Below, piece after piece: positions 17,387-26,138 of a stretch of DNA of 64,000 nucleotides. The stretch lies in the NCBI GenBank assembly GCA_963840805.1, contig CAWJAJ010000006.1:1-64000 (forward strand), read 5' to 3'. Under the pieces are notes generated by a model. That model was not told where the DNA came from. It made no database searches and worked only from the letters and a program-made list of their open reading frames with translations. Source of the DNA: CADEEN01 sp963840805. Lineage in GTDB: Bacteria; Pseudomonadota; Gammaproteobacteria; Burkholderiales; Burkholderiaceae_C. The number at the start of each line of letters is the position of its first letter. Within the stretch, counting starts at the first letter, position 1. The position numbers and the translations under genes were made by a program.

Positions 17387-18112
17387 TCACAGCCCCAGGT
17401 AGCTCGACAACGCCGCACTGCCGGCCACTTCGTCGGCGGGGCCGCTGAGCAGGGCCTGGCCCTTCAGCAGCACCACGGCGCGGTCCGCCTGCGCCAGCAC
17501 CCTGCGCCAGTCGCGGTCGACGATGACCGTGGCGATGCCGCTGCCGCGGATCTCTGCGATCACGCGCCAGATGTCGGCCGCGACTTTCGGTGCCAGCCCC
17601 TCGGTGGCTTCGTCGAGCAGGAGCAGGTTGGGGTGCGTCATCAGCGCGCGGCCGATCGCCAGCATCTGCTGCTCGCCGCCGGACAGTTGCCCGCCCATCG
17701 CGGCGAAGCGGTCCTTCAGCCGCGGGAAGGTGTCGAGCACGCGCTCGTAGGGCCAGTCGGCGCGGCCGTCGATGCCGCGGCGCGCGGCCATCACGAGGTT
17801 CTCGCGCACCGACAGGTTCGGGAACACGCCGCGACCCTCGGGCACGTAGGCCACGCCCAGGCGCGCGACCTCGTGCGGCTGCGCGCGAGACATGTCCTTG
17901 CCGAACAGCCGGACCTGCCCGTCGCGCTGCTTCACATGGCCCATCAGCGTGCGGATCAGCGTGCTCTTGCCCATGCCGTTGCGGCCGAGCAGGCCCAGCA
18001 TCTGCCCGCTGCCGAGCGCCAGATCCACGCCGTGCAGCACGTGGCTGGAGCCGTACCACGCGTGGATGCCGACGGCGTCGACGATCAGTCCGGTCGCGGG
18101 CACGGCGCTCAC
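17387..18112 (-). CDS. livF: LivF-type branched-chain/aromatic-acid ABC transporter ATPase
   Basis: A 241-residue ATPase with Walker A GRNGMGKSTL, signature LSGGEQQMLAIGRAL and Walker B LLLLDEATEG, and the LivF-specific start (GIHAWYGSSHVLHGVDLAL). In aromatic-degrading Proteobacteria, LivKHMGF-type transporters next to benzoate-CoA ligase import aromatic acids. Here only LivF is present: no permease, LivG or binding protein lies on either side. It starts 22 bp after the ligase and is probably co-transcribed with it. Confidence 0.88.
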   Translation of the reverse strand: MSAVPATGLIVDAVGIHAWYGSSHVLHGVDLALGSGQMLGLLGRNGMGKSTLIRTLMGHVKQRDGQVRLFGKDMSRAQPHEVARLGVAYVPEGRGVFPNLSVRENLVMAARRGIDGRADWPYERVLDTFPRLKDRFAAMGGQLSGGEQQMLAIGRALMTHPNLLLLDEATEGLAPKVAADIWRVIAEIRGSGIATVIVDRDWRRVLAQADRAVVLLKGQALLSGPADEVAGSAALSSYLGL

Positions 18113-18134
18113 CGGTGGCGGGCGGGGTCGCGGG

Positions 18135-19718
<1,584 letters not shown>

Positions 19719-19771
19719 CGTGGTCTCCTCATGGCAGGGACGCGCCCGGCTCGCCTCGCGCGGCCGCTGTG

Positions 19772-20779
19772 TCAGAGGCGGCGCACGAAGGCGAGCCGTT
19801 GCGAGGGCTTGAACCCGGTGCTGTGAAGGAAGCCCAGCAGCGGCAGATCGGCGGGCGCGACCACCGTCTCGACGCGGTCGATGTGCAGCGCCGCGAGGTT
19901 GGCGAAGAGCTGCGACACCAGCGCATGGCCGATGCCGCGGTGCACGTAGTCCGGATCGACGCCGATGGTGTCGAGCACGGCCACCGGTTCGGTGCGGCCG
20001 AAGTCGCCGAGGTCGGCGCGCGCCATCAGGAAGCCGACGATGGCGCCGTCAAGCCGTGCCGTGAGGGAGACGCGGATGGCCGAGTCGTCCATCGCCTCGC
20101 CGAGCTTCTCGGCGATATACGTTTGGCGGTCGCGGCCGGTGAGCTGCCGGTCGATGCGCAGGATTTGCGGCAAGTCCTCGGGACGCATCGCCTGCACGTC
20201 GGCCAGGACCTTGCCGACGCGCTCGAAATCGTTGCCCTCTGGCGCGCCGTAGTCGATCTCGCGGCCGCGGCTCTCGTCGGCGGGCAGGTCCAGCGCGTCG
20301 CCGCGCTCGGCCTGGTAACCGTCGCCGACGGCGCAGTCCACCACCTGCTCGGGCGCCAGCGCGAAGTGCATCGCCTGCAGCCACTGCAGCATGCCGGCGT
20401 TGGTCCAGGCCGCCGTGGTGCGCAGATCGGCCACGCCATGGCGCGCGGCGTACTGGGCCAGCGCGTCCATCAGCAGCTTGCCCACGCCCTGGCGGCGGCG
20501 GTCGCTGCGCACGCCGACGACTTCCAGCCGCAGCCCCGGCTGCCGCCGGCCGAACTCGCCGCTGGTGCGGCGGGCCATGATGTAGCCCGCCAGCCCGGCG
20601 CTGTCCACCGCGGCCAGCTGCACGTGCAGCGCGGGCTGCTTCAGCGCCGCGGCGAGGCGGCGCTGAAAGTAGGCGCGGCGCACACGGCCTTCGAGGGCCG
20701 CGTCGATCGCGACGACGGCGTCGAGGTCCTGCTGCGTCAAGGCACGGATCGAGGTCTCGGGGCGGGCAGCGCTTGGCAT
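19772..20779 (-). CDS. two-domain GNAT acetyltransferase
   Basis: From ATG 20779 the product is 335 residues with two GNAT domains in tandem. The first has the acetyl-CoA loop VVGVRSDRRRQGVGKLLMDA near residue 80; the second has DTIGVDPDYVHRGIGHALVS near residue 275. Between them is a linker of about 80 residues. The upstream open frame is antisense noise. Targets are unknown; within an aromatic CoA cluster, acetylation of CoA ligases (a known control of benzoate-CoA ligase) is a possibility but only inference. Confidence 0.7.
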   Translation of the reverse strand: MPSAARPETSIRALTQQDLDAVVAIDAALEGRVRRAYFQRRLAAALKQPALHVQLAAVDSAGLAGYIMARRTSGEFGRRQPGLRLEVVGVRSDRRRQGVGKLLMDALAQYAARHGVADLRTTAAWTNAGMLQWLQAMHFALAPEQVVDCAVGDGYQAERGDALDLPADESRGREIDYGAPEGNDFERVGKVLADVQAMRPEDLPQILRIDRQLTGRDRQTYIAEKLGEAMDDSAIRVSLTARLDGAIVGFLMARADLGDFGRTEPVAVLDTIGVDPDYVHRGIGHALVSQLFANLAALHIDRVETVVAPADLPLLGFLHSTGFKPSQRLAFVRRL

Positions 20780-20808
20780 GGTGTCCGGGTCCTTGTGGTG
20801 GATCGCCG

Positions 20809-21300
20809 TCAGGTGGACGCGTAGCCCAGGCTCAGCTCGCGGTCGGTGTCGTCGTCGAGCAGGTCGTCGAGCAGGGGCAGCAGCGCCATCGTCTCTTTCT
20901 GGATGTGCGACACCTGGCGTTCGACGAACTCCAGCATGCCGCGCTTGAACGCGTCGAAGCCGCCGTCGGCCAGCGTGCCCGCGGCGGCGGCCCGCGCCAG
21001 CGGCAGGACTTCGGCCGCCACGGCGCGGATGGCATGGTGCTCTTCCTCGAGCAAGGCCGCGATGTCGCCTTCGCCGCACTCGGCCATGCGCGGGAACAGC
21101 TCGCGTTCCTCGAAGTCGAAGTGGCGGCCGGTGTCGTGCTCGATCAGGCGCGCGAAGGCGCCGGCGAGGGCCGCGAACTCGGGCGCGTCCGCCGGCGCGC
21201 GCGATCGCCGCGCGCAGGCCTGCTCGAGCCGGCCCAGCAGGTCGAGCGCGCTGCGGTGCTCGGTGTCGAGCGTCTGGCTGACTTGGCGCATGAAGGTCAT
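20809..21300 (-). CDS. hemerythrin-like protein
   Basis: A 163-residue four-helix protein. Candidate iron ligands follow the hemerythrin-like (HHE) pattern: His in TEHRSALDLL, HDTGRHFDFEERELFP in helix 2, EEEHHAIR in helix 3 and HIQKETMALLPLL in helix 4. Such proteins bind O2 or NO at a di-iron site or act in iron-sulfur repair. ATG 21300 is used because the upstream extension is unrelated. An FNR-type box and a dyad lie directly upstream. Confidence 0.75.
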   Translation of the reverse strand: MTFMRQVSQTLDTEHRSALDLLGRLEQACARRSRAPADAPEFAALAGAFARLIEHDTGRHFDFEERELFPRMAECGEGDIAALLEEEHHAIRAVAAEVLPLARAAAAGTLADGGFDAFKRGMLEFVERQVSHIQKETMALLPLLDDLLDDDTDRELSLGYAST

Positions 21301-21316
21301 CGGGGGGTCCAATAAT

Positions 21317-21338
21317 GGTATTAACGTACCAGAATACC
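21317..21338. promoter_or_regulatory. dyad GGTATT-N10-AATACC at the hemerythrin-like promoter
   Basis: A 6-bp inverted repeat with a 10-bp spacer covers the likely -10 element (TATTCT on the minus strand, 21331-21336). It includes GTACCAGAATA, whose reverse complement recurs exactly at 33643-33653 in the hcr promoter. A repressor or second regulator could bind here. Confidence 0.4.
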
Positions 21339-21357
21339 GAGTAAGCCGGGCAAATCG

Positions 21358-21371
21358 TTGATGCACCTCAA
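21358..21371. promoter_or_regulatory. FNR/Anr/NnrR-type box before the hemerythrin-like gene
   Basis: TTGATGCACCTCAA matches TTGAT-N4-ATCAA with one mismatch. Its centre (21364.5) is about 30 bp upstream of the -10-like TATTCT, the spacing of class II FNR-activated promoters, and 64 bp before the start codon. It overlaps the 3' end of the NnrS-like gene. Confidence 0.5.
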
Positions 21372-22681
21372 GTTGCCGGCGGGGCCGGTGCCGGTGCCGG
21401 CGCGGCCGGCGACGCGCCGCGCGTACGCCGCAGCAGGGTGACGAAGAATACGGCGAACGCCAGCGCGCCCAGCGTGCCCACCATGGCGGCCACCGCCGCC
21501 AAGGCGCCGCTGTCGGCGACGACGGCCAGCGCCAGCCCGGCCAGCGCGGCCAGGTGGCACCCGAAGTGCACGGCCAGCGGCCGCTCGGCGCTCAGCGACG
21601 AGGGGGTCGGCGGCCGCCGGCTGCCGCGCCCGGCGTGCATCGAGGCGAGGAAGGGCAGGATGCGCTGCAGGATGCCGAGCAGGAAGGTCAGCAACCAGCC
21701 GCCGATCAGCGCCAGCCCGAACAGCGTGCGCGCGCCGTCCCAGGGCGCATCGAGCACGACGGCCAGCGCGGCCGCGAGGCTGGCGACGAGACCGGCCCAG
21801 CCGATGCGAACCAGCATGAACGAGCGGCCGAGTTCGCGCCGCATGCCGCCACGCAGCGCCTGGCGCATCAGGCGCAGGTGCAGGGCGACCGCTGCGCCGC
21901 CGAGGGCCAGCGCGGCCAGGCGCAGGGGCAGCGGCGCGATGCCGAGTGCTGCCGCAGCGGCTGCCGCGAGCGCCGCGACCGCCAATGCGCAGGAGGCCAG
22001 CGCCTGCCGCTCGTCGGGCGATGCCGAGAGCGCGAACATCGGCACCAGCACGTACGACAAGCCCAGCGCCAGCAGGCCCATGAAGCCATAGACGGCAAAG
22101 GCGATGTGCAGCGACAAGGCCGTGCCGTGATCGAGCAGCGGCAGCCCGAGGTAGTTGCCGACCAGCGCCAGCGCGGTGGCCAGCACCAGCAGCAGCGCGC
22201 CCAACGCGGCCCACACGTGCGCCACCACGGCGGGCATGCCGCGGGCGCCACGCAGGTTGATCGCCAGCAGCACCGCGTAGCCGAGCAGCGCCAGCACCAC
22301 TGCCGCGGCGCCCGCGCCGAGCAGCGCCGGCACGACGAGGCCCATGCCGAGCGCGACGGCGCCCACGCCGGGCGTGTACAGCCACCAGATCGCCGCCGGC
22401 CAGCGTGTCGAGCGCACCGGCTGGCGCGTGGCCACCGGCAGCAACTGCAGGCTCGCACCGATGGCGCTCATCGCCAGCACGCCCAATGTCACCAGGTGCA
22501 GCGCCGCCAGCGGCCAGCCCGCGCCGAAGGCGTAGCGCGGGAACTGGCCGGCCCCCGCGAGCAGCGCCAGCCAGGCGCACAGGTGGAAGGCCGCCGCGGC
22601 GCCGAAGAAGCGAAACGGGATCGACATCGGCAGCAGCCGACTCGTGGCGCCGGACAGGAACGCGCCGGCCGCGAGCTTCAC
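21368..22681 (-). CDS. NnrS-like / heme-copper-oxidase-I-like polytopic membrane protein
   Basis: A 437-residue protein with about 12 membrane helices. Histidines lie in helices, for example LHLVTLGVLAMSAIGASLQL near residue 61 and LSLHIAFAVYGFMGLLALGL near residue 190, with LGILQRILPFLASMHAGRG near residue 335. This fits the NnrS/NO-related family or subunit-I-like proteins found beside hemerythrins and DUF2249. The start is GTG at 22681, overlapping the DUF2249 stop as GTGA. A role in nitric oxide or oxygen metabolism is inferred from family and neighbours. Confidence 0.6.
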   Translation of the reverse strand: MKLAAGAFLSGATSRLLPMSIPFRFFGAAAAFHLCAWLALLAGAGQFPRYAFGAGWPLAALHLVTLGVLAMSAIGASLQLLPVATRQPVRSTRWPAAIWWLYTPGVGAVALGMGLVVPALLGAGAAAVVLALLGYAVLLAINLRGARGMPAVVAHVWAALGALLLVLATALALVGNYLGLPLLDHGTALSLHIAFAVYGFMGLLALGLSYVLVPMFALSASPDERQALASCALAVAALAAAAAAALGIAPLPLRLAALALGGAAVALHLRLMRQALRGGMRRELGRSFMLVRIGWAGLVASLAAALAVVLDAPWDGARTLFGLALIGGWLLTFLLGILQRILPFLASMHAGRGSRRPPTPSSLSAERPLAVHFGCHLAALAGLALAVVADSGALAAVAAMVGTLGALAFAVFFVTLLRRTRGASPAAPAPAPAPPAT

Positions 22682-22944
22682 GGTGCGGCCTCGAGTCGCA
22701 GCACCACTTCACCCGGCCCGGCCGGCAGGCGCGCGGCGTTCCAGCCGAGCGTCGCCAGTTCGGGATAGAGCATCAGCGGATCGCGATCGTGGTGGACGAT
22801 CACCGCGCGGCCGGCGTTCGCCTGCTCGTGCACCAGGCGCAGGATCGCCACCAGCGGCTGCGGCGGCGGCAGGCCGCGTACGTCGATGTGCTCGCCGTCG
22901 TCGTCGCGCCAGCGCCGCGGGGCCATGGCGGCGCGCACGGCCAT
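22678..22944 (-). CDS. DUF2249 protein
   Basis: An 88-residue protein with the DUF2249 core: a HIDVRGLPPPQPLVAILRLV start and the HHDRDPLMLYPELATLGW strand-helix unit. DUF2249 proteins are small TusA-like folds commonly encoded beside hemerythrin-like and NO-related genes in denitrifiers. Its ATG shares one base with the upstream hydratase stop (TGATG) and its stop overlaps the next start, so three genes are tightly coupled. Confidence 0.8.
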   Translation of the reverse strand: MAVRAAMAPRRWRDDDGEHIDVRGLPPPQPLVAILRLVHEQANAGRAVIVHHDRDPLMLYPELATLGWNAARLPAGPGEVVLRLEAAP

Positions 22945-23762
22945 CAGTTGCCCTCGAAGACGGGTTTGCCCTTCGCGGCGAAGGCGTGGTAGGCGCGCTC
23001 GAAGTCGTTGGTCTGCATGCAGATCGCCTGCGCCTGCGCCTCGGCCTCGATGCATTCGCCCAGGCCCGAACTCCACTCCTGCCACAGCATGGTCTTGGTC
23101 ATCGCATGGCCGAAGGTCGGGCCGTCGGCCAGGCTCTGCGCCAGCGCAGTGGCTTCCTCGAGCAGCTTGTCGGGTTCGACCAGGCGGTTGTGGAAGCCGA
23201 AGCGCTCGGCTTCCTCGCCGCCGACGACGCGCCCGGTGTAGAGCAGATCGGCTGCGCGTGACAGGCCGATCAGCCGCGGCAGCAGGGTGCAGGCGCCCAT
23301 GTCGGCGCCGGCCAGGCCGACGCGCACGAACAGGAAGGCGAGCTTGCTGCGCGCGGTGGCCAGCCGCATGTCGGAGCCGCAGGCGATCATCGCGCCGGCG
23401 CCGGTGCACACGCCGTCGATCGCCGCGATGATCGGCTGCGGGCAGGCGCGCATGGCCTTGACCATGTCGCCGGTCATGCGCGTGAACTCGAGCAGCTCGG
23501 GCATCTCCATCTTCACCAGCGGTCCGATGATCTCGTGCACGTCGCCGCCGGAGCAGAAGTTGCCGCCTTCGCCGGTGAAGACGATGGCCTTGATGTCGGT
23601 GGCGTAGACCATCTCGCGGAACAGGTCGCGCAGCTCGCCGTACGAATCGAAGGTCAGCGGGTTCTTGCGATCGGGGCGATTGAGCCGGATCGTGGCGACC
23701 TTGCCCGCCGCCGAGTAGCCGAAGTGGGTCGCCTGGTAGCCGGCGAGCTGGACGCGTTTCAT
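22944..23762 (-). CDS. enoyl-CoA hydratase/isomerase family protein
   Basis: A 272-residue crotonase-fold protein preceded by a perfect AGGAGG. The oxyanion-hole segments are FTGEGGNFCSGGDVHEII near residue 62 and DGVCTGAGAMIACGSDMRLA near residue 115. Family members act on CoA thioesters with a double bond next to the carbonyl. Gene context, with a thioesterase divergent by 80 bp and aromatic CoA ligases nearby, suggests a role in aryl- or alicyclic-CoA catabolism. Related proteins occur in the 2-aminobenzoate and benzoate CoA clusters; which applies is not decided. Confidence 0.8.
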   Translation of the reverse strand: MKRVQLAGYQATHFGYSAAGKVATIRLNRPDRKNPLTFDSYGELRDLFREMVYATDIKAIVFTGEGGNFCSGGDVHEIIGPLVKMEMPELLEFTRMTGDMVKAMRACPQPIIAAIDGVCTGAGAMIACGSDMRLATARSKLAFLFVRVGLAGADMGACTLLPRLIGLSRAADLLYTGRVVGGEEAERFGFHNRLVEPDKLLEEATALAQSLADGPTFGHAMTKTMLWQEWSSGLGECIEAEAQAQAICMQTNDFERAYHAFAAKGKPVFEGN

Positions 23763-23842
23763 CGTTGACCTCCTGGGGGTGGATGGGGCGTGCGGCGCAC
23801 GGCCGCCTCATAGAATGGTCCGACACGGACTCGGGACCTCGA

Positions 23843-24262
23843 ATGAGCAAGACGACGACGATGAACGTCGAGATCCGCTTCGGCGATTGCGACCCGGCGG
23901 GCATCGTGTTCTTTCCGCGTTACCACCGCTGGATGGACGCGTCGTCGCTGCACTTCTTCATGACCTGCGGCGTGCCGCCGTGGCATGTGCTCGAACACGC
24001 CAACGGCATCATCGGCACGCCGCTGCTCGAGCATCATGCGCGCTTCGTCAAGAGCGCCACCTACGGCGAGCGGCTGACGATCAGCACCCGCATCGAGGAA
24101 TGGCGCAACAAGGCCTTCATCCAGAAACACACCGTGACGCGCGGCGACGACCTGATCTGCGAGAGCACCGAAACGCGCGTGTTCTGCGTGCGCGATGCGC
24201 AGGATCGGCGGCGCATCCACGCCATCCCGGTGCCCGAGGACATCCGCCGTCTCTGCGAGTAG
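23843..24262 (+). CDS. 4-hydroxybenzoyl-CoA thioesterase-type hotdog enzyme
   Basis: A 139-residue hotdog-fold thioesterase. The N-terminal IRFGDCDPAGIVFFPRYHRW is the signature of the Pseudomonas 4-hydroxybenzoyl-CoA thioesterase family, with the catalytic Asp in GDCDPAG. It would hydrolyse aryl-CoA to the free acid and CoA. It is the only plus-strand gene of the island, divergent from the hydratase, with a -10-like TAGAAT about 27 bp before the start. It may rescue CoA trapped in unproductive aryl-CoA esters. Confidence 0.82.
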   Translation: MSKTTTMNVEIRFGDCDPAGIVFFPRYHRWMDASSLHFFMTCGVPPWHVLEHANGIIGTPLLEHHARFVKSATYGERLTISTRIEEWRNKAFIQKHTVTRGDDLICESTETRVFCVRDAQDRRRIHAIPVPEDIRRLCE

Positions 24263-24280
24263 CGCGGGCTGCATCGCGAG

Positions 24281-24778
24281 TCACGCCGATGGCGGCCGAT
24301 GCGGGTCGTCGCGCCACGGCGCCGACGGCCGCGGCGTGCGGGCGAGCCAGTCGTCGAGCGCCTGCACGTGCTCGGTCTCCTCGGCCGCGAATTCCGCAGC
24401 CAGCCGCCTGACCTCGGCGTCGGCGCTGTGCTGGCCGACCGCGCTGTAGTACTCCATCGCACGCACCTCGTTCTCGCGCGCGTAGCGCAACGCGCCGTAG
24501 GCGTCGAGCGTGTAGTCGAAGGCCTCCTCGCCACCGGCTTCCGGCGGCTGCGTCCAGCGGTATTGCCATGAGTGCAGCACAGGCAGCACCACCCCGTGGG
24601 CCCGTTCGACGATCGAGTCGTGGTGCATGCGCGAGAAGCGCACCATGTCGCGGAACAGCGCCGACACCGCGTCGTTGCGGTGCGCCTCCATCATGTCGGC
24701 CAGCTCGAGGTAGCGCTCGGCGGCTTCGTGCTCGAGCGCGATCGCGTGGGCCAGGAATGAGGGCAAGGTGTAGTCCAT
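24281..24778 (-). CDS. ferritin-like/rubrerythrin-like protein
   Basis: A 165-residue four-helix protein related to the N-terminal domain of the fusion at 26914-29067. Metal-ligand candidates are Glu in LEHEAAERYLELADM (helix 1), RENEVRAMEYY (helix 3) and AAEETEHVQALDDWL (helix 4, with ExxH). Helix 2 reads MVRFSRMHHDSI, so the usual Glu of its ExxH is absent and the di-iron site may be altered. Rubrerythrin-like proteins remove peroxide. It is convergent with the thioesterase gene and follows repeat copy 1. Confidence 0.7.
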   Translation of the reverse strand: MDYTLPSFLAHAIALEHEAAERYLELADMMEAHRNDAVSALFRDMVRFSRMHHDSIVERAHGVVLPVLHSWQYRWTQPPEAGGEEAFDYTLDAYGALRYARENEVRAMEYYSAVGQHSADAEVRRLAAEFAAEETEHVQALDDWLARTPRPSAPWRDDPHRPPSA

Positions 24779-24866
24779 GGTTCATGGTTCCCTGGGGAAG
24801 TCGCTGTTCAGTCGGCGCTGGCGTGCGAACGGCTTTCCTTCGGCGGGGTTTGGCTTTCTGCGTTGC

Positions 24867-25285
24867 CTTGCCGGGTCCCGCCCCGGCGGGCGGGTAACTT
24901 TCATTTGTTGGGCCAAATGAAAGTCACCAAAGCAAAGGCCCTCAATGCAAAACCTCTCATGCGTTCTGCGCGCTGCGGGGGCCCGGCCCAGCGGGCCACC
25001 TGGACGCACCCGTGGCAGATCGGACCAGCCGCGCACTCGTCGGCGCGGGCCTCGCAATGCCTCGCCCGCGCAGATTCGCTGGATACAAGGCCAAAGCGAA
25101 GCGAGGCCTCGTCGAGTGAGTTGTCGCCTCGATCCACGGCGGCGCCTCCAAGTGGCCCGCCGGGCCGGGGGTCCGTAGCGTGCAGAACGCACCGAGAGGT
25201 GTTGCATTGAGCCCCTTTGCTTTGGTGACTTTCATTTGGGGCCGCAAATGAAAGTTACCCGGCCGCCGGGCCGGGACCCGGCAAG
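24867..25285. repeat. long near-palindromic repeat element, copy 1
   Basis: A 419-bp non-coding element. CTTGCCGGGTCCCG at the left end is the exact inverse of CGGGACCCGGCAAG at the right end. The arms remain complementary for roughly 160 bp each, including AAATGAAAGTCACCAAAGCAAA and its inverse, and each arm holds a smaller hairpin (CTTTCATTTG ... CCAAATGAAAG). The core around GGATACAAGGCCAAAGCG is not symmetrical. A second copy in the same orientation lies at 29145-29619. No transposase is present. Confidence 0.85.
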
Positions 25286-25377
25286 CATCGCAGTCAGCCA
25301 CACCGTGGCAAAACAGTCCGATCGCCACAGACCGCAAAGGCTCGAAACCCATCGTCCGGATCAGCGACGCCATCATG

Positions 25378-26124
25378 CTAGCCAACCATCGTCAGCCCGC
25401 CGCTGACACTGAGCACCTGCCCGGTGATGTAGGCGGCACGGTCGCTGGCGAAGAACACCACCGCGTCGGCCACCTCCTCGGGCTTGCCGAGGCGGCGGAA
25501 CGGGATGGCCTTGATCAGCGCCTCCTTGACCTTGTCGGGCACCACCGCCATCAGCGGCGTGTCGGTCGGGCCTGGGCAGACACAGTTGACGTTGATCCGG
25601 TAGCGCGCCGTCTCGCGCGCCAGCGATTTCGTGAAGGCGATCAGGCCGCCCTTGGCGCCGGCGTAGACCGTCTCGCCGAGGCTGCCGACGCGGCCGGCGT
25701 CGCTGGCGATGTTGACGATCTTGCCGCTGGCGCGCTCGATCATCGCCGGCAGCAGCGCCTTGGCCAGCGTCATCGGGCCGACGAAGTTGAGCGCGACGAG
25801 CTTGTTCCAGAACTCGGGCGTGCCTTCGACGAATGGCGCGGTGCGGCCCCAGCCGGCGGCGTTGACGAGCACGTCGATCGGGCCGCACTGCGACTGCGCC
25901 GCCGCGGCAAAGGCCGCGATCGACGCCGCGTCGGTCATGTCCACGTGCATGAAGGTGGCGCGGTGGCCCTGTGCACGGAGGGCCGCGGCGCTGGCCTCGC
26001 CGCTGGTGCCGTCGATGTCGGCCACGATCACATGCGCGCCTTCGCGGGCCAGCGCCTGCGCAGTGGCGCGGCCGATGCCGGAGCCGGCGCCGGTGACGAC
26101 GGCGGTCTTGTTCTCGAAGTCCAT
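25378..26124 (-). CDS. badH: BadH-like short-chain dehydrogenase
   Basis: A 248-residue SDR with the NAD-binding TGAGSGIGRATAQALAREGA near residue 11, LVNAAGWG, and the catalytic IVNIASDAGRVG ... YAGAKGG (Ser and Y-x3-K). The end, YITGQVLSVSGGLTMVG, closely resembles 2-hydroxycyclohexanecarboxyl-CoA dehydrogenase BadH of Rhodopseudomonas palustris. It would oxidise a 2-hydroxy-acyl-CoA ring to the 2-keto form before ring opening. ATG 26124 directly precedes the Rossmann strand. It is the last gene of a three-gene unit with the hydratase and fusion ligase. Confidence 0.8.
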   Translation of the reverse strand: MDFENKTAVVTGAGSGIGRATAQALAREGAHVIVADIDGTSGEASAAALRAQGHRATFMHVDMTDAASIAAFAAAAQSQCGPIDVLVNAAGWGRTAPFVEGTPEFWNKLVALNFVGPMTLAKALLPAMIERASGKIVNIASDAGRVGSLGETVYAGAKGGLIAFTKSLARETARYRINVNCVCPGPTDTPLMAVVPDKVKEALIKAIPFRRLGKPEEVADAVVFFASDRAAYITGQVLSVSGGLTMVG

Positions 26125-26138
26125 GGGGGGTCCTTTCG

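Noticed and set aside
24782..25210. Open frames on both strands inside repeat copy 1 (and the matching ones in copy 2)
   Set aside because: They follow from the palindromic GC-rich repeat. The products are Arg/Ala-rich without motifs, ribosome binding sites are absent, and changes between the copies do not favour synonymous positions.
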